Assembly (NCBI RefSeq): GCF_022605725.1
Contig: NC_065547.1
Coordinates: 27,693,167-27,757,166, forward strand
Reading direction: 5' to 3'
Origin: Anthonomus grandis grandis
Lineage: Eukaryota; Arthropoda; Insecta; Coleoptera; Curculionidae
Length of the DNA: 64,000 bases
This document shows positions 1 to 11,185 of the stretch, in pieces; within the stretch, counting starts at the first letter, position 1, and each line of letters starts with the position of its first letter. The notes under the pieces are model-generated. The model was not told the DNA's origin. It made no database searches and saw only the letters and a program-made list of their open reading frames with translations. Both the position numbers and the translations under genes were made by a program.

Positions 1-1835
1 GCACGCCACCTAGAGACATAACAGGGGACGTGCTAAAGTTACGTTTCCTCGTGAATAGTAGGAGCTCTGCTTTTTTGGGGTTAATCCTGAGACCCGCCGA
101 GAGGCACCATATGTCCACCATACGCAGGACTCTCATCATAGGGCTCCGCATTGAGACGGCGTCTTTCCCCGGGCAAAGGATTACCAGATCATCAGCGTAG
201 GCCTGTGTGTATAGGCCAGCATTGTTTAAAAGATTTATCAGGCTGTCGACCACAAGGGAGGGGACAATACTCCTCTCTGCGGGCAGCACCTAGCCGCCAA
301 CGTTTTGACAATCTCGTTGTTGAGCTGGGCGGATACAATATGACGTTTTGAGAGCATGGCCTCTAACCAGCTAACCAAACAGGGTTCTGAGCCGCGGCTC
401 TCGAGTGCTTGGCAGATTAATGCGAAAGGGGTGTTGTCGAACGCCCCTTCAATGTCTAGAAATGCACCCAGGCAGGCCACTACCCAGAGCACCCTCTACC
501 TTCCTCACGAGGTGGTGTAGGGCCAGGTCCGTGGATTTGCCCACCTGATAGGCGTATCGGTGCACATGCAGTGATTTTTTGACCAGGATGCTTTCTTTAA
601 GGTAGGGATCAATCAGCCTCTCCATCGCCTTCATCATAAAGCTGGTAAGGCTGATAGGTCGGTACGATTTGGGACCTGTAAAATCGCGTTTTCTGGGTTT
701 CGGAATGAACACGACTTTCACTTGACGCCATAACTTTGGGACGTAGCCCTGAGCAAGGGAGGTCCTGAATAGTTTGACTATGTGTGGGGTTAGTGCTTTT
801 AACCCATTTTGCAAAAGGCATGGATATAATCCATCCACGCCCGGGGATTTGAAGGGGGGGAATGTCTTGATTGCCCATTTCACCCTCTCGTAGGTAATTA
901 TTCTAGCAATCTGGTACTCTAAGCGCATCGGAGCCCGAGAACAGCTAGAAGGATCGCGAGATGAGTTGGAGTCTGGGAAGTGAGTGCGCAGCATGACCCT
1001 TCCAGTGACTCCCGCTTATTGGTAGTAAAGCCGCCATCTGGAAGTGACAGCGACCCCAATTTAGTTCCAGGTTCCTTGGACAGTACTTTGCACAGTCGTG
1101 CTGCGGAGGGTGTGTTTTCAACGTCATCGCAGAACTGCCTCCAGCACTGTCTTTTGGAGTCCCTGAGTGTCTTTTTGTATTGCCTTTGAGCTGTGTGGAA
1201 TGCATCCCAGTCAGTGGCAAGTTTAGTGCGCTCAGCCCTGCGAAGGAGCCGACGCGTAGTGTCACGGTGTTTTTCCGTGTTACTGTTCCACCAAACATTC
1301 TTGGCATCTCCGTCTGAGGGGACAGCTGCCCTCGAATGCCGCGACTACCGCACGAGTCAGGTTGACAGTCCCGATCAGATAGTAAGGTCAATAATTGATT
1401 GACCCCTATTGCAGTAGAAAGATGGGACACTGCCTCGGTTGAGTAGTTCTAGGCCATTTGAGCACAGGAAGTCAACCAGGGAGCGGCTCCTTGGGTTCTC
1501 ATCTCCGCATCCCCAAAGGCCGTGATGTGAATTTGAATCGCAGCTCATAAGAAGCGGGAGACTACCAGATCCTTTCCCGTGTCCATTGACACGGGAAAGA
1601 TTGAGAGGAGAAAGCACCGCACATTCCTAGTAAGGATGATTGCGCGGGGATTCTCACAAGGTACATGTTATTGTAGTGTGCCGCCAGTTAAACCCAGACC
1701 TTTAACAGAGCCCTGGTAAGTCCAGGGCTCCTGTAATAAGACGATGTCGATATGGAGCTCAGTAAGCCTTTTGCACAGAACAGCGGTGGATGCTCTTTCA
1801 TGCTGTAGATTCGCCTGCAGAAATGTTAAAGGCAC
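1..1835 (-). pseudogene. Non-LTR ORF2: endonuclease plus reverse transcriptase (degenerate, partial)
   Basis: This would nick target DNA and copy the element's RNA into the nick. The endonuclease start at 1690-1835 reads LQANLQHERASTAVL and then LLQEPWTYQGS, as in EEP-type nucleases of R1/LOA elements. At 1375-1617 comes SCDSNSHHGLWG, the metal-binding Asp-Asn block. A linker with VWWNSNTEKHRD lies near 1180-1290. The reverse transcriptase fingers (KSPGVDGLYP, SYRPISLTSF) lie in 449-994, LGAFLDIEGAFDN and RGVLSPPLWS in 238-492, and the catalytic box AYADD at 188-202. The pieces sit in different frames, so several indels separate them. The C-terminal end is outside the window. Confidence 0.8.
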
Positions 1836-2039
1836 GCTGTAAGGTGTGGGGCTGGCTGACTGCCAGCACGCTTAGTCCTTGGAGCTGGAAGGGCCATCGT
1901 CTACGGATTACCCTGGCCCCTCGGAAGCTGCGGTGTCAGCAGTAGTGGCCTTTTCTAAGTCGTCGGCCAAGGGCCCAGGGGCCACTGTGGAAGTAGCCAC
2001 CCTGGTGTCATCAGCCGCTTTCTTGCTCTCGATAAGGGA

Positions 2040-2790
2040 GACAGAGGCCCAGGTGATGCTATAAAATAGCGAGCCCTTATCGTTTTAGCCGATCCCTCAT
2101 CCACCCCCACTACCAGCCTTAGCCTCTTCCTTGCGCTCCCACACTCTCCACTGGGAGCACGGGAGGCCAGGATTTTGAAGCTCCAGAAGCCTCAGGGTAT
2201 CCTTGTCAGACTTATGTCTAATACCCGGGATCCGTAAGATGGCCCGGCGTAGGCGAAGCGTGGAGGGATTCACTGTTGTCAGCGTGATCCCATTCCAAGG
2301 GGAAAGACTTGGGAGTGCCCGACAGAGCCACACCAGACTTTCCTGGTTCGCGGCCGTTAACAGAATGTGTTTCCTGATCAGCCGCGGTGGATGGAATTGC
2401 AGTGACTGTGCCTCACTGCCGGACAAAGTCCGCAGTATGGCCTTAGTCACCAAGTCCACGAATTGTAGCACACTGCCAGCTGCAGCTTGGCGCTGCCGAC
2501 CGATCGCGCATAGCTGACTTGAGGCCGGGACTCAGCGGTCCGCGGTCTCTTAGCCCTGCCAGCGCGCTCGGTAGGCGTAGACCCGGGTGACCTGAGCCTT
2601 TTGGTGCCTGGTCCCTCCTTAGTGGAAGCCCCAGGCTTGCAAGCCTCTGAGGGAGTAGGTGCCAGGGACGTCGCGGAAGCCGAGCCCAGGGAGCTCTTGG
2701 CATCTACTGCAGCCCAAGCCTTTCTTCTCCTTCTTTTCTCAGAACCGCAGAGGTTCTTCCTTTTCAGCTGTGTCCTGTTGAGAGCTCCCG
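2040..2790 (-). pseudogene. Non-LTR ORF1 (gag-like RNA-binding protein), frameshifted
   Basis: The N-terminal half (about 2465-2790) is basic and Pro/Ser-rich, with KRLRSPGSTPTERAGRAKRP. A frameshift follows, and 2097-2471 encodes a folded part with AANQESLVWLCRALPSL, TLRLRRAILRIPG and LLELQNPGLPCSQWRVWER. A further shift near 2100 leads to VDEGSAKTIRARYF. This order resembles the ORF1 domain catalogued as DUF4780 in insect retroelements. That match is from memory of the family and not from a search. The gene lies directly upstream of the ORF2 relic on the same strand, as expected for a two-ORF non-LTR element. Confidence 0.6.
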
Positions 2791-2800
2791 CTAAGCAGGT

Positions 2801-4745
2801 TTTAAATATGCAATATTTTTAAAACCAAATTCATGCTACTAAAGCATTATTGCATTGTTTCCTTTAAGCCAGTGCTTTTTCTTTCAAAATACAGATATCG
2901 GAATTAATCAAAGAACAAGTTGTTATGAAAAGATAAGGCTTAAAAATGCAGCAAAAATAATCATTATTCGGTTGGATATCAGTTGGATGGATTTTTTCCA
3001 CAGGGTGTTTAAAAGTTTTAGAGTAAAATTCATCTTTTCATTAACCTCTGTATAACAACAAATCAGTTGGAAATTTTTGTAGCTTCGATATGCAAAAATT
3101 ATGACAATCAAACAGCGTAAAACTCGGCCGAAAATTATTAAAATCGATGCCATACTGAAAAAGTTACTAGGGATTGAATTTGAACCAAATTTTTGTTGTC
3201 CAATTAATTTTGCGAGCCAGTGTAGTATGATTTCTCGTAAGTATAAAGCTTATAAAAGAAGCAACTCACACCAGTTAACCACCATAAATTTCGATATTCA
3301 TAATACGCGCATGAAAAATTCAATTTTATGCAAATGCCCCCTAATATTTTAACGTTGACCATGAACTTGACATATCACTTCTGTCTAATAAAAGTGACAT
3401 TCTATTTGACCCAGGAAATGCAAAAGCTTTGTTTTGGTTCCGATTTTGGGATGATTCTAGAACTGCGCAGAACTCATTGCGCCGTAAAGTAAAATCCGGA
3501 ATCGCTCCCGTTTCAATTCTGCATGGTATGGAACCCGAACGCTTTACGCACTGACAGTAAACAGCTGATTCTGATTGTTTATTTACTAAACACAACTTGT
3601 TTTGAAATTTTGAATATTGCTTATTGCTTTGGTTTTGGACCTTTATATTTTTTTAAACATTAGGACTGGAATAAAAATATCAATAGATTTCAAAAAAAAT
3701 CAATAGATAATTCTTAGGTTAAGTGAAATCTACCTACAAGAAAAACAATAAACATTAACAAAGCATAAAAAATTACTTATTTACTTCTTCTTCCTCTTCT
3801 TCTCAAATTTGGTGAAGTCGAGTAAAATTGTAAGGATATATTTTTTGCGCATGTGCGAACTGCCTGATTCTGAATTGATCCCTACTCTCGAGCAGGGATT
3901 TTTGGACGATTCTAGGACAATTCTGAATCGGTCCAAAAAAAAAACCAAAACACCAAACTTTCAATTCGGAATCAATTCTAATTTAACCAAAACGCATAAA
4001 ACAATCTGCGCATGTGCAAAACAATTCTAGGACGATTCTAACAGGAACGAAAACAAAGCTAAAATCTCATTAGGTATTAGGTTCGTAGGTTCCTTCACCC
4101 TAGGGTTTTAGGACGAGAAACATGTGATATGTGTTTTCCAAAAATCTTCATTTACGCTAGAATTAGTTTGTAGTTTGTTTATGTTTTAAAAAAGTTGGCA
4201 GATATATTCATGACAGTCGTTTATTCACTCGCCATAAAAATGATATATCAAAGGTAAACAAGACAACAATTAAGACGTTAGGCGTAGTATAGCCAATAAG
4301 AGCTGGTGTCGTTATTATTATATACTTTCTCTTCAATGGCAATTGCGCGGTAAAATGAGATGAGAAAATGGATCAGCCTGTGTGGTAGCCTCTCACACCT
4401 AAAATTGTACAGATTCAAGGGACCAAACAGGAATGGTAGGTGTAGGGATTTTCTCAACTACCAGAGGTTGAAGTTTGAAGCAAAGACTGTCTAATGGAAT
4501 TTGAAGGTTATACATACGGATCATGTTTTCGTTCGTTACTTATAGGAAACCGCATAGAGGCGAAATTTCGCAACGTCGCGCGTGTACGAGTGCCTGCGAC
4601 AAAATGTCCCAAAATATTATGCGAAAATCCAGGCATTTTTAAAATATTTATTCTAATGCGGGTTTTACAGACATGACAATGTGTAAAACCCGCATAGAAT
4701 TGTAATCTTAAAATTTTTAATAGGCTGTGTTTTGCATAATAAAAA
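2801..4745. other. AT-rich stretch without a recognisable gene
   Basis: Only short chance ORFs are present. A GC-patchy zone at 3840-4040 repeats GCGCATGTGC-like and AGGACGATTCTA-like words in both orientations, and 3420-3545 carries related wording, so old non-autonomous repeats are possible, but no termini or target duplications could be fixed. Confidence 0.5.
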
Positions 4746-5551
4746 TTAAAGCGTTATTCTAATAAAAAATAAAATATCACCTCTGATAAAAATATAATAA
4801 AAAATCAGAAATAAAACTCTAATAAACAAACTTAACAACATATCATTTTTTAAATAAAAGGCTCCTTCTTTCGCTAAACAAAAACTTAACCTATCGTAAA
4901 AGCTATTTCGCACCTCCAAAAGAGTTTCAGGTAAAATGGAATTGGCACCTTCGACAATTTTATTTCGCAACTCCTCTAAATTTGTTGGCCTACTAAATTC
5001 ATGCCTGTACATGATCTCATTTGGAGACAAATCTGGAGATCTAGGAGCCCATTTAATATCGCCAGTCCCACTAATAAGGCGGTTAGGAAAAGTATTTGTT
5101 AAAAATTCTTTTACCCTAGCCGCGTTATGAGCAGGACAGCCATCTTGCTGAAAATAAACCGATCCCAGGTCTACATCAGATAGGATTTGAATGGCAAGTA
5201 GAACTTGGTTTTGCAGCAACTCAAGGTACTTTTGGTCGTTTAAAGTGCCATCAATAAAAAATGGCCCTATAACATTGTCGCCCAAAATACCTGCCCAAAC
5301 ATTCAATTTCTGAGGATACTGGGTACGAAACTGAAAACTTCTGTTCTCGTTTTTCTGAGACCAATAACGAACAATGCAAGGATTGTGTTTGCCATGTAAT
5401 GGAAAAGAAGATTAATCAGAAAACAAAATATTTTAAAAAAAATATTCGTTTTCATTTGCCTTTTCCATCATGGTTTCACAAAATTCCATTCTTCGCCACT
5501 GGTCTTCAGGAAATATTTCCTGAGTTTTTGAATACTTCAAACATTTGTACC
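4746..5551 (-). pseudogene. Mariner-type (DD41D-like) transposase, C-terminal two thirds, broken
   Basis: This is a cut-and-paste DDE/D transposase. It reads YGYKCLKYSKTQEIFPED, then LFSD with the first catalytic Asp, then FRTQYPQKLNVWAGILGDN, YFQQDGCPAHNAARVKEF with the second Asp, and PRSPDLSPNE at the third catalytic position. Stops interrupt it at about 5420 and 5436. The segment that should follow SPN (normally a D plus an FFLWG-like stretch) is missing, so the third carboxylate and about a dozen residues were lost before YRHEFSRPTNLEELRNKI. The gene does not start here: its N-terminal third lies at 11186-11531, displaced by a CR1-like insertion. Confidence 0.85.
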
Positions 5552-5979
5552 CATATTGTATCGGTTTAACAGTCGTACAGAGTAGACGTCTCTACTCGTA
5601 GGAGGCGCCGGTGCTCAGTTTTGTTTTCTTTTGATTCGTTTTGATTTAATTTAAATTGTTTTGATCTAGTGTTGCGTGTTTACATTAATGTGCTATATTT
5701 TCGCGGTACAAGTGTTTCCTAAAAAACTAATTAAGTTCCTGCATCAGTAAATGTTTTTGTTTTATAAACAGTTCCTGTTTTGACTAAATTTAAAATTATC
5801 TGGCTACCATTGACCTTAACTTGAAATAATTGAACATTAACCGTAGGACGTGCAATTGTGTGTTTTGTTGTACGTTTGTTTCCTGCGTTGGGTTTAAGTT
5901 CAAGTTACTGTTTACTTGCAGTTCCTGTTTTTACCATTAATATTTATTCCAATTTAATAATATTTCCTTATGATCTAAA

Positions 5980-7170
5980 ATGAACCGCAGTTTTAAATGT
6001 TGTCAAAGGAGGGATTTTCCAAATTATTGCTGCATCTCTTGTATTTCAATATTCCACCCAAGTTATCTGAAAAGAAATGCTGATGCCATAATACTGGGAG
6101 GCTACAGGATTTTATGCTCACAAAGATGTCAAGATGATTTTAATGAAAGAGATGAGGAAGGAAAAATGAATGAGCAAAAGATTTGTGATTTGTTGACAGA
6201 ATTGAAAGAGAAGGATAGACATATAGAGAGAATGAGAAGAAACAGCATGGTTTTTGAAGATGAAGTGTCGGCGGCCGAAAAGAAGTTCTCCTCATCCCTG
6301 GAAAATCTGCATAAGCGGAATGAAGAACTTAAAGTTGAATTGGAAAACTTAAAAATTAAAGAAGGTGAATTGTTGACATTACTGAAAGTGAGTGAAAGGG
6401 CAAGTCTTAAGTTCAATTCACAAATTAGCGAGCTAAATATCCTAAATAAAAATTTAATTATAACGATAAAAACATTAGAAAATGAGTCTTCAACCTATAA
6501 GACTGAAAGAAACTTGCTACAAAAAGACGTAAACGACTTAACTAATTTAAATAAGAAGATGTTAGACTCCGTAAAGGTGTTGGAAGTTGAAAAAGATACC
6601 TGTTATTCCGACATTTGTGCATTGAAGGAACAGTTACAGATATCTAAATCTGTTGTTATTAATTCTCCAACACAGCTACCAACTAGGCCAAATACACCTG
6701 ACGATAGTCGACCTCGGCTTCTCTTTGTTGGTGGAAATTGTAGCAGAGTGTTCCTAAAACATTTACGTTTAAAGTTTGAAGCTTACTACAAGGTCCAGTG
6801 TTTCCTGAAGCCGGGCAGTTCAAGGAGTGAAGTGATTAGGACAGCATCAAATTTAGTTAAGGACTTTACGAAAGAAGATTTTTTAATAGTAATGTTAAAT
6901 GGAATTTGTTCTTCATCTGATGTTTTAAAAAATTTAATTCAAAATCATGTTGATACAAACACTTTAGTGATGACAAGCCCTTATACTTATTTAAACCATA
7001 ATGTTATCTATAATAGTAATAAGGCCCTTTATTGTACTTTTCATGCAAATAATATTAATCTGTATGGGATTTTAGAGTCTAATTACGCCAGTAACTTTGG
7101 TTCAGACTTGGCATCATTATTACAAGCAAATATTTTAAAATTAATATTTAATCGAATAAATTATCTTTGA
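5980..7170 (+). CDS. CR1-type ORF1: zinc finger, coiled coil and esterase-like domain
   Basis: An intact 396-residue ORF. Residues 7-50 carry paired cysteines (C7/C8, C18/C21), H26, and C46/C50 in a PHD-like zinc pattern. Roughly residues 60-225 are Lys/Glu/Leu-rich and strongly coiled-coil in character, which suits self-assembly of the RNA particle. From about residue 247 the chain reads RLLFVGGNCSRVFLKHL and then VMLNGICSSSDVL, resembling the SGNH-like esterase domain that follows the PHD finger in CR1-clade ORF1 proteins. The esterase call rests on domain order and on glycine and asparagine blocks, since a clear catalytic Ser-Gly pair is not seen. ORF2 begins a short distance downstream in another frame. 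Confidence 0.8.
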   Translation: MNRSFKCCQRRDFPNYCCISCISIFHPSYLKRNADAIILGGYRILCSQRCQDDFNERDEEGKMNEQKICDLLTELKEKDRHIERMRRNSMVFEDEVSAAEKKFSSSLENLHKRNEELKVELENLKIKEGELLTLLKVSERASLKFNSQISELNILNKNLIITIKTLENESSTYKTERNLLQKDVNDLTNLNKKMLDSVKVLEVEKDTCYSDICALKEQLQISKSVVINSPTQLPTRPNTPDDSRPRLLFVGGNCSRVFLKHLRLKFEAYYKVQCFLKPGSSRSEVIRTASNLVKDFTKEDFLIVMLNGICSSSDVLKNLIQNHVDTNTLVMTSPYTYLNHNVIYNSNKALYCTFHANNINLYGILESNYASNFGSDLASLLQANILKLIFNRINYL

Positions 7171-7228
7171 ATCATCAAATTAATGAGTCTGAACTGATTA
7201 CTGATCGTGAATTGAATTCTTCTTTTTT

Positions 7229-10200
7229 ATAGACATTTCCGCAAAGGTTGAATCTCATTCATGTTCATATTCTACTAGTAAGATTGAAATTAGCTCTTCG
7301 AAAGGCTTAAGTATCTTTATTCTTAATATACAATCCCTAAGAAACAAGATGGATGAGCTTCATCTTTTGCTGGACACATGTAATTTTCCTGATATTGTAC
7401 TTCTGACTGAGCACTGGTTGAGGCCTTGTGAATGTTTTTTAATATCTGATTATGTTCCTATATCAAATTTTTGTCGTCAACAATCTATACATGGAGGAAC
7501 CATGATCTTGGCTAGGCAAACAATTGAAACGATTTTTTGTAATATTGATAAGTATGATAATCTTCTGTTAGATAATGTTTTTGAATTCTTTTTGTAAGCG
7601 TTTTAATTTATATATTCTTTGTGTTTATAGGCCACCTACAGGAGATATTGCTATGTTTCTGGACAAACTTGAATCTCTTTTATCCCAGTTGTCCCTACAC
7701 TCTAAGGTTATATTGGCTGGTGACTTTAATATCAACTACACTGATGAAACCTTGCCACGTACTTCTCTTTTAAGTATTTTAAATTCTTACGACTTGAAAA
7801 TGCACGTTCTTTCTCCCACACGAATAACTTCTTCATCTGCAACTACAATTGACTATTTCTGTACATTTTGATGACGTTTTATGCACAGTACTCCCATCTG
7901 GTATTTCCGACGATGAAGCTATTCTTGCTAAAATGCCATATAATACTGTATTATCTTTATCTCATTATATGGGAAGAATTTTCAGCAGGAGAAATTTCAA
8001 TGCTTTTTCTGCTGCTACAGCTTCGGTAAATTGGAATGCACTTGAAACGGCTTCTGACCCACTTACTTTATTTTTTCAAGTTCTATGTGATAAGATCAAT
8101 CAGTGCTTTCCTAAAATGAGGCTTAAAACTAAGAAACGAAAACCATGGGTTACAAGAGGCCTTAGAATTTCAGCTAAAAACCTCCGTTTTTTGACTAAAT
8201 TGTGCAAATATACCACAAATGAAAATATCCTTGTATATCATCAGAAATACCGTCTGTACAGAAAGACAATTAAAGCAGCAAAATCTAATTATTATAGGGA
8301 TCGCTTAAATATGTCATCAAATAGACAAAGAGAGTGTTGGTCGATTATTAATGATTTTAGACATTGCCATAGAAAAGTATCTGAACCGGAGTTAAGACCT
8401 GACATTTTAAATGACTATTATTGTGATATACCTAATATCTTGCTCAAGGGCATTCGTAGCAACATTGATCCCTTACACTATCTTCAACAAGTGTCGGTTG
8501 AGCATTCATTTTTCTTTCATCCTGTCGATCTTAACGAAGTAAAAAATGAAATCAAACGCCTAAAAAACCATAAATCATCTGGAGCTGATGGGATATCTTC
8601 GAGGTTGTTACTCTTTTTGCCTGGTTCAGCCTTAAATGCTTTAGTTTCTGCCATAAACAATTCTTTACATATTGGCATTTTTCCTTCATGTTTAAAAGAG
8701 GCAGTGGTTATCCCTCTTCATAAGGGTGGAGATTTGGATCAGCCTTGTAATTTCCGTCCCATTTCTATTTTGTCTACCCTCTCTAAGATAGTTGAAAAAC
8801 TTGCAAAAAGCAGAATTTTATCCTTTTTACATCATAATGGCATTCAGTGGCGTAACAACGGTGAAATTTGCTGCGTTCGAAAAATCGTACGGGGCCCCCT
8901 ACACTAACGGGGGCCCCCTCCGCCCCCTGTTTTTTCGGTCCTTGCATATCATAAGTGAAAATACATTAATTTTTCAATCTCAAAATAATTTATTGAATAA
9001 AAATATTTTTATAATGAAAATTACATAAGATGACCGAAGATGATTGTCTTAACCAATTAAATTTTACAGTAGGTACGCTGGATAGAATAATAATCAGTAA
9101 ATAAAAAGTGCGGATTTGATTGATTAAATCAATTTTTTATGAATTGTTTGAAAAAACTTGAATTATTTTACCTTTCTAGAAAAATATAAATTTTTCAACT
9201 TTCCATTACATAAAATCTTACTTTTTATGAAATCTCGATGCTTTTCTTGTCATTGTTCCCCGTGAAAAAACCTTAATAAATTTCAAGGAGCTGAATTTCT
9301 CTGAAGTGTCCGATTTTCTTTGCTTTAAATATCTTCCGCAGTAGATCATTATCAAATAAAAATGTAGAAAAATGTGAATATGATTTTCAGTAACCATAAA
9401 TTTGGTAGGGGCCCCATATATTCTATAAAAACTCTATACTCAAAAACATTAGAAAATATTTTTATAGTTTACGGTCGAAATGAAAATTTTGCGAAAAAAA
9501 ATTTGATAATCTTGCAAACATTAAAATTATAAAGTATTTGGGGGCCCCCTGCAACTTTACAGGACAGATTTTTCAGGTAATAACTAATTAAATGTTAGGA
9601 AAAAATTTAAATTTAAATAGCCGAAAGTTTTTTAAAAATTTTTCCGATATCAGTCAGCAGCATCGGGCCCCCGAAGGGGTCCGGGGGCCCGTGTTCGATG
9701 GAACACAGTGGAACACCGGTAGTTACGCCACTGATGACATTTTGTCTGCAAATCAGTTTGGATTTCAAGCCGGTAAAGGGACTCATGATGCTGTTTTTAG
9801 CTTTTTGGAGAGCGTCTATGTGTCCTTGAATTCTGGAGAGTCATCGGCGGCAGTGTTTTGTGATCTATCCAAAGCGACTGTGTGGATCATGGAATACTGT
9901 TATTTAAGCTCGATAAATATGGTTTTAGGGGTGTAGCGTTGCGATGGCTTGAGTCCTCTCTATCAAATCGTACTCAGAAGGTTACAGTGTCTGGGCGTTT
10001 GTCTGCTTCTAGATCCCTGAAATGCGGCGTTCCCCAGGGTTCAGTGTTGGGACCACTGTTATTTTTACTATATGTGGATGACTTGAGTTCATTGAAACTG
10101 CAGGGCAAGGTGGTTCAGTTTGCTGATGATACCACCATACTATGGAGCCATAAAAATTCTGATTATATTAAGACTTATATCCTTGAAGACCTTCAGATTT

Positions 10201-10928
10201 TAGCAGGGTGGTGTGCTTCCAACAGGCTCGTGTTTAATGTAAGAAAGACGTCTATTATGGGGTTTAAGTGCGATGTTCAGGGTCTGATGTTTGACGAAAA
10301 TTCCTTCTTGCAGAATAAAGAGTGCTGCAAGTTCCTAGGAATTACCATTGATGGTCGCCTTCGGTTTGAAGATCATATTTTACATTTCGCTGGGAAATTG
10401 TCTTCTGGATGTTTTGCAGTAAGAATGACAAAACAAGAGCTGGGAGGGGTGGTTGCACGTTCAGTGTACTTTTCACTTATTGAATCTCATATTCGGTATG
10501 GCTTGCCTTTTTGGGGTTTAACCAATAAGGGGCTACTTAACATTGTCTTTGTTATTCAAAAAAAAGCAGTTAGATACCTGTGTTCTGCTAAGTTAAGAGA
10601 TTCTTGCAAACCCCTTTTCATTTCTAAAAAAATCCTAACTCTTTTTTCACTCTTTATCTTAGAAACAGCTGCTCTTATTCACAAAATTCCCAAACTACCC
10701 TCTGACACTGGCCATTTGACTCGTCGTGTAAATGATGTTCCCCTACCTATTCCTACGTCTTCCCTTACCAAAAACTCATTAATTTACATAAGTAAAAAAA
10801 TTTACAATCATGTTCCTCTATGTGTTAGACATATATCGGATGTTAAGAAATTTAAAAGAGAATTAAAAACGCTTTTATTGGCTAAGGCATATTATAACCT
10901 GGATAACTTTTTTAATGATAGGTTTTAA
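7229..10928 (+). pseudogene. CR1-type ORF2: endonuclease and reverse transcriptase, broken
   Basis: The endonuclease begins with LNIQSLRNKMDELHLLL and LLTEHWL (about 7320-7420), then CVYRPPTGD, ILAGDFNINY and TTIDYF (7600-7860). The reverse transcriptase follows: KNHKSSGADGISSRLL, LKEAVVIPLHKGGD, FRPISILSTLSKIVEK (8550-8800), then after the hAT insertion ANQFGFQAGKGTHDAVF, GVPQGSVLGPLLFLLYVDD and the FADD catalytic box at 10119-10130. The C-terminal thumb runs to 10928. Frameshifts lie near 7590, 7860 and 9875, and an 889-bp element sits between HHNG and ILSANQFGF. The copy is therefore immobile although its ORF1 is still open. Confidence 0.85.
8845..9733. mobile_element. hAT-type non-autonomous element (889 bp) with GGGGCCCC motifs
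   Basis: Both ends start CAGTGGCGTAAC (12 bp perfect, inverted) and then diverge gently (AACGGTG against TACCGGTG). It interrupts the CR1 reverse transcriptase cleanly and is flanked by 8-bp near-duplicates, ATGGCATT at 8837-8844 and ATGACATT at 9734-9741, which is the hAT target size. There is no transposase ORF. At least six GGGGCCCC or GGGCCCCC words (8891, about 8909, 9408, about 9540, 9665, 9683) cluster mainly near the two ends, in otherwise AT-rich DNA, like subterminal transposase-binding repeats. Confidence 0.85.
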
Positions 10929-11159
10929 CCTTAGACATGTTGGAAATTTTTTTTCTCTAGTTTTGTCGACAAGTTTACCTTTATTTGGTAATTGATTGTT
11001 TTATTTAGTTATCTTTAATTCAAGTATGTTCAAAAAGTTTTGTCTTCTTGTGTTTAATTTTGTTCATTGTTTTGTCAATTTTTGAAATTGTATTTTTGTT
11101 TTGTTTTCTTAGCTTGTAGGATGCTTGTACACAAGATTATTCGTACGTAATATAGCACT

Positions 11160-11185
11160 TTTTCTTTCTTTCTTTCTTTCATATT
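11160..11185 (+). repeat. TTTC microsatellite tail of the CR1 element plus target duplication
   Basis: Five TTTC units close the retrotransposon. A short microsatellite in place of poly(A) is usual for CR1-clade elements. CATATT follows at 11180-11185 and matches the copy at 5552-5557. Confidence 0.85.

Larger units (their letters stand above)
1..2800 (-). mobile_element. 5' part of an R1/LOA-like non-LTR retrotransposon, cut by the left edge
   Basis: Read on the minus strand, this stretch gives in order a gag-like ORF1, an endonuclease, a linker and a reverse transcriptase up to and past its catalytic box, so the element's 3' end lies beyond position 1. It is far richer in G+C than the AT-rich DNA to its right, which marks the 5' boundary near 2800. 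Several frameshifts show that it is a dead copy. The clade (R1/LOA-like rather than CR1) is inferred from the wording of the endonuclease start and the palm motifs and is less certain than the non-LTR call. Confidence 0.8.
5558..11179 (+). mobile_element. CR1-like non-LTR retrotransposon inserted in a mariner transposase gene
   Basis: A full-length-looking element of 5622 bp: a 5' UTR (5558-5979), ORF1, ORF2, a 3' UTR, and a tail of about five TTTC units instead of poly(A). It is flanked by CATATT at 5552-5557 and again at 11180-11185, a 6-bp target duplication. On the outer side of each copy the mariner reading resumes (KTVARIWKKY on one side, YGYKCLKYSK on the other), so both edges are known to the base apart from the ambiguity of the shared C. 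It also carries a later hAT insertion (8845-9733). Confidence 0.9.

Noticed and set aside
945..1430. 161-codon minus-strand ORF
   Set aside because: It is a shadow frame over the endonuclease-RT linker; the true frame there has no ATG but reads VWWNSNTEKHRD.
2801..4745. A foldback repeat built on GCGCATGTGC words
   Set aside because: The words recur, but no arms longer than about 12 bp or target duplication could be aligned by eye.
5558..10928. An active CR1 element
   Set aside because: ORF1 is intact, but ORF2 has several frameshifts and an 889-bp insertion.
11160..11180. TTTC microsatellite as an independent simple repeat
   Set aside because: Its position exactly at the CR1 3' end, before the target duplication, shows that it is the element's tail.
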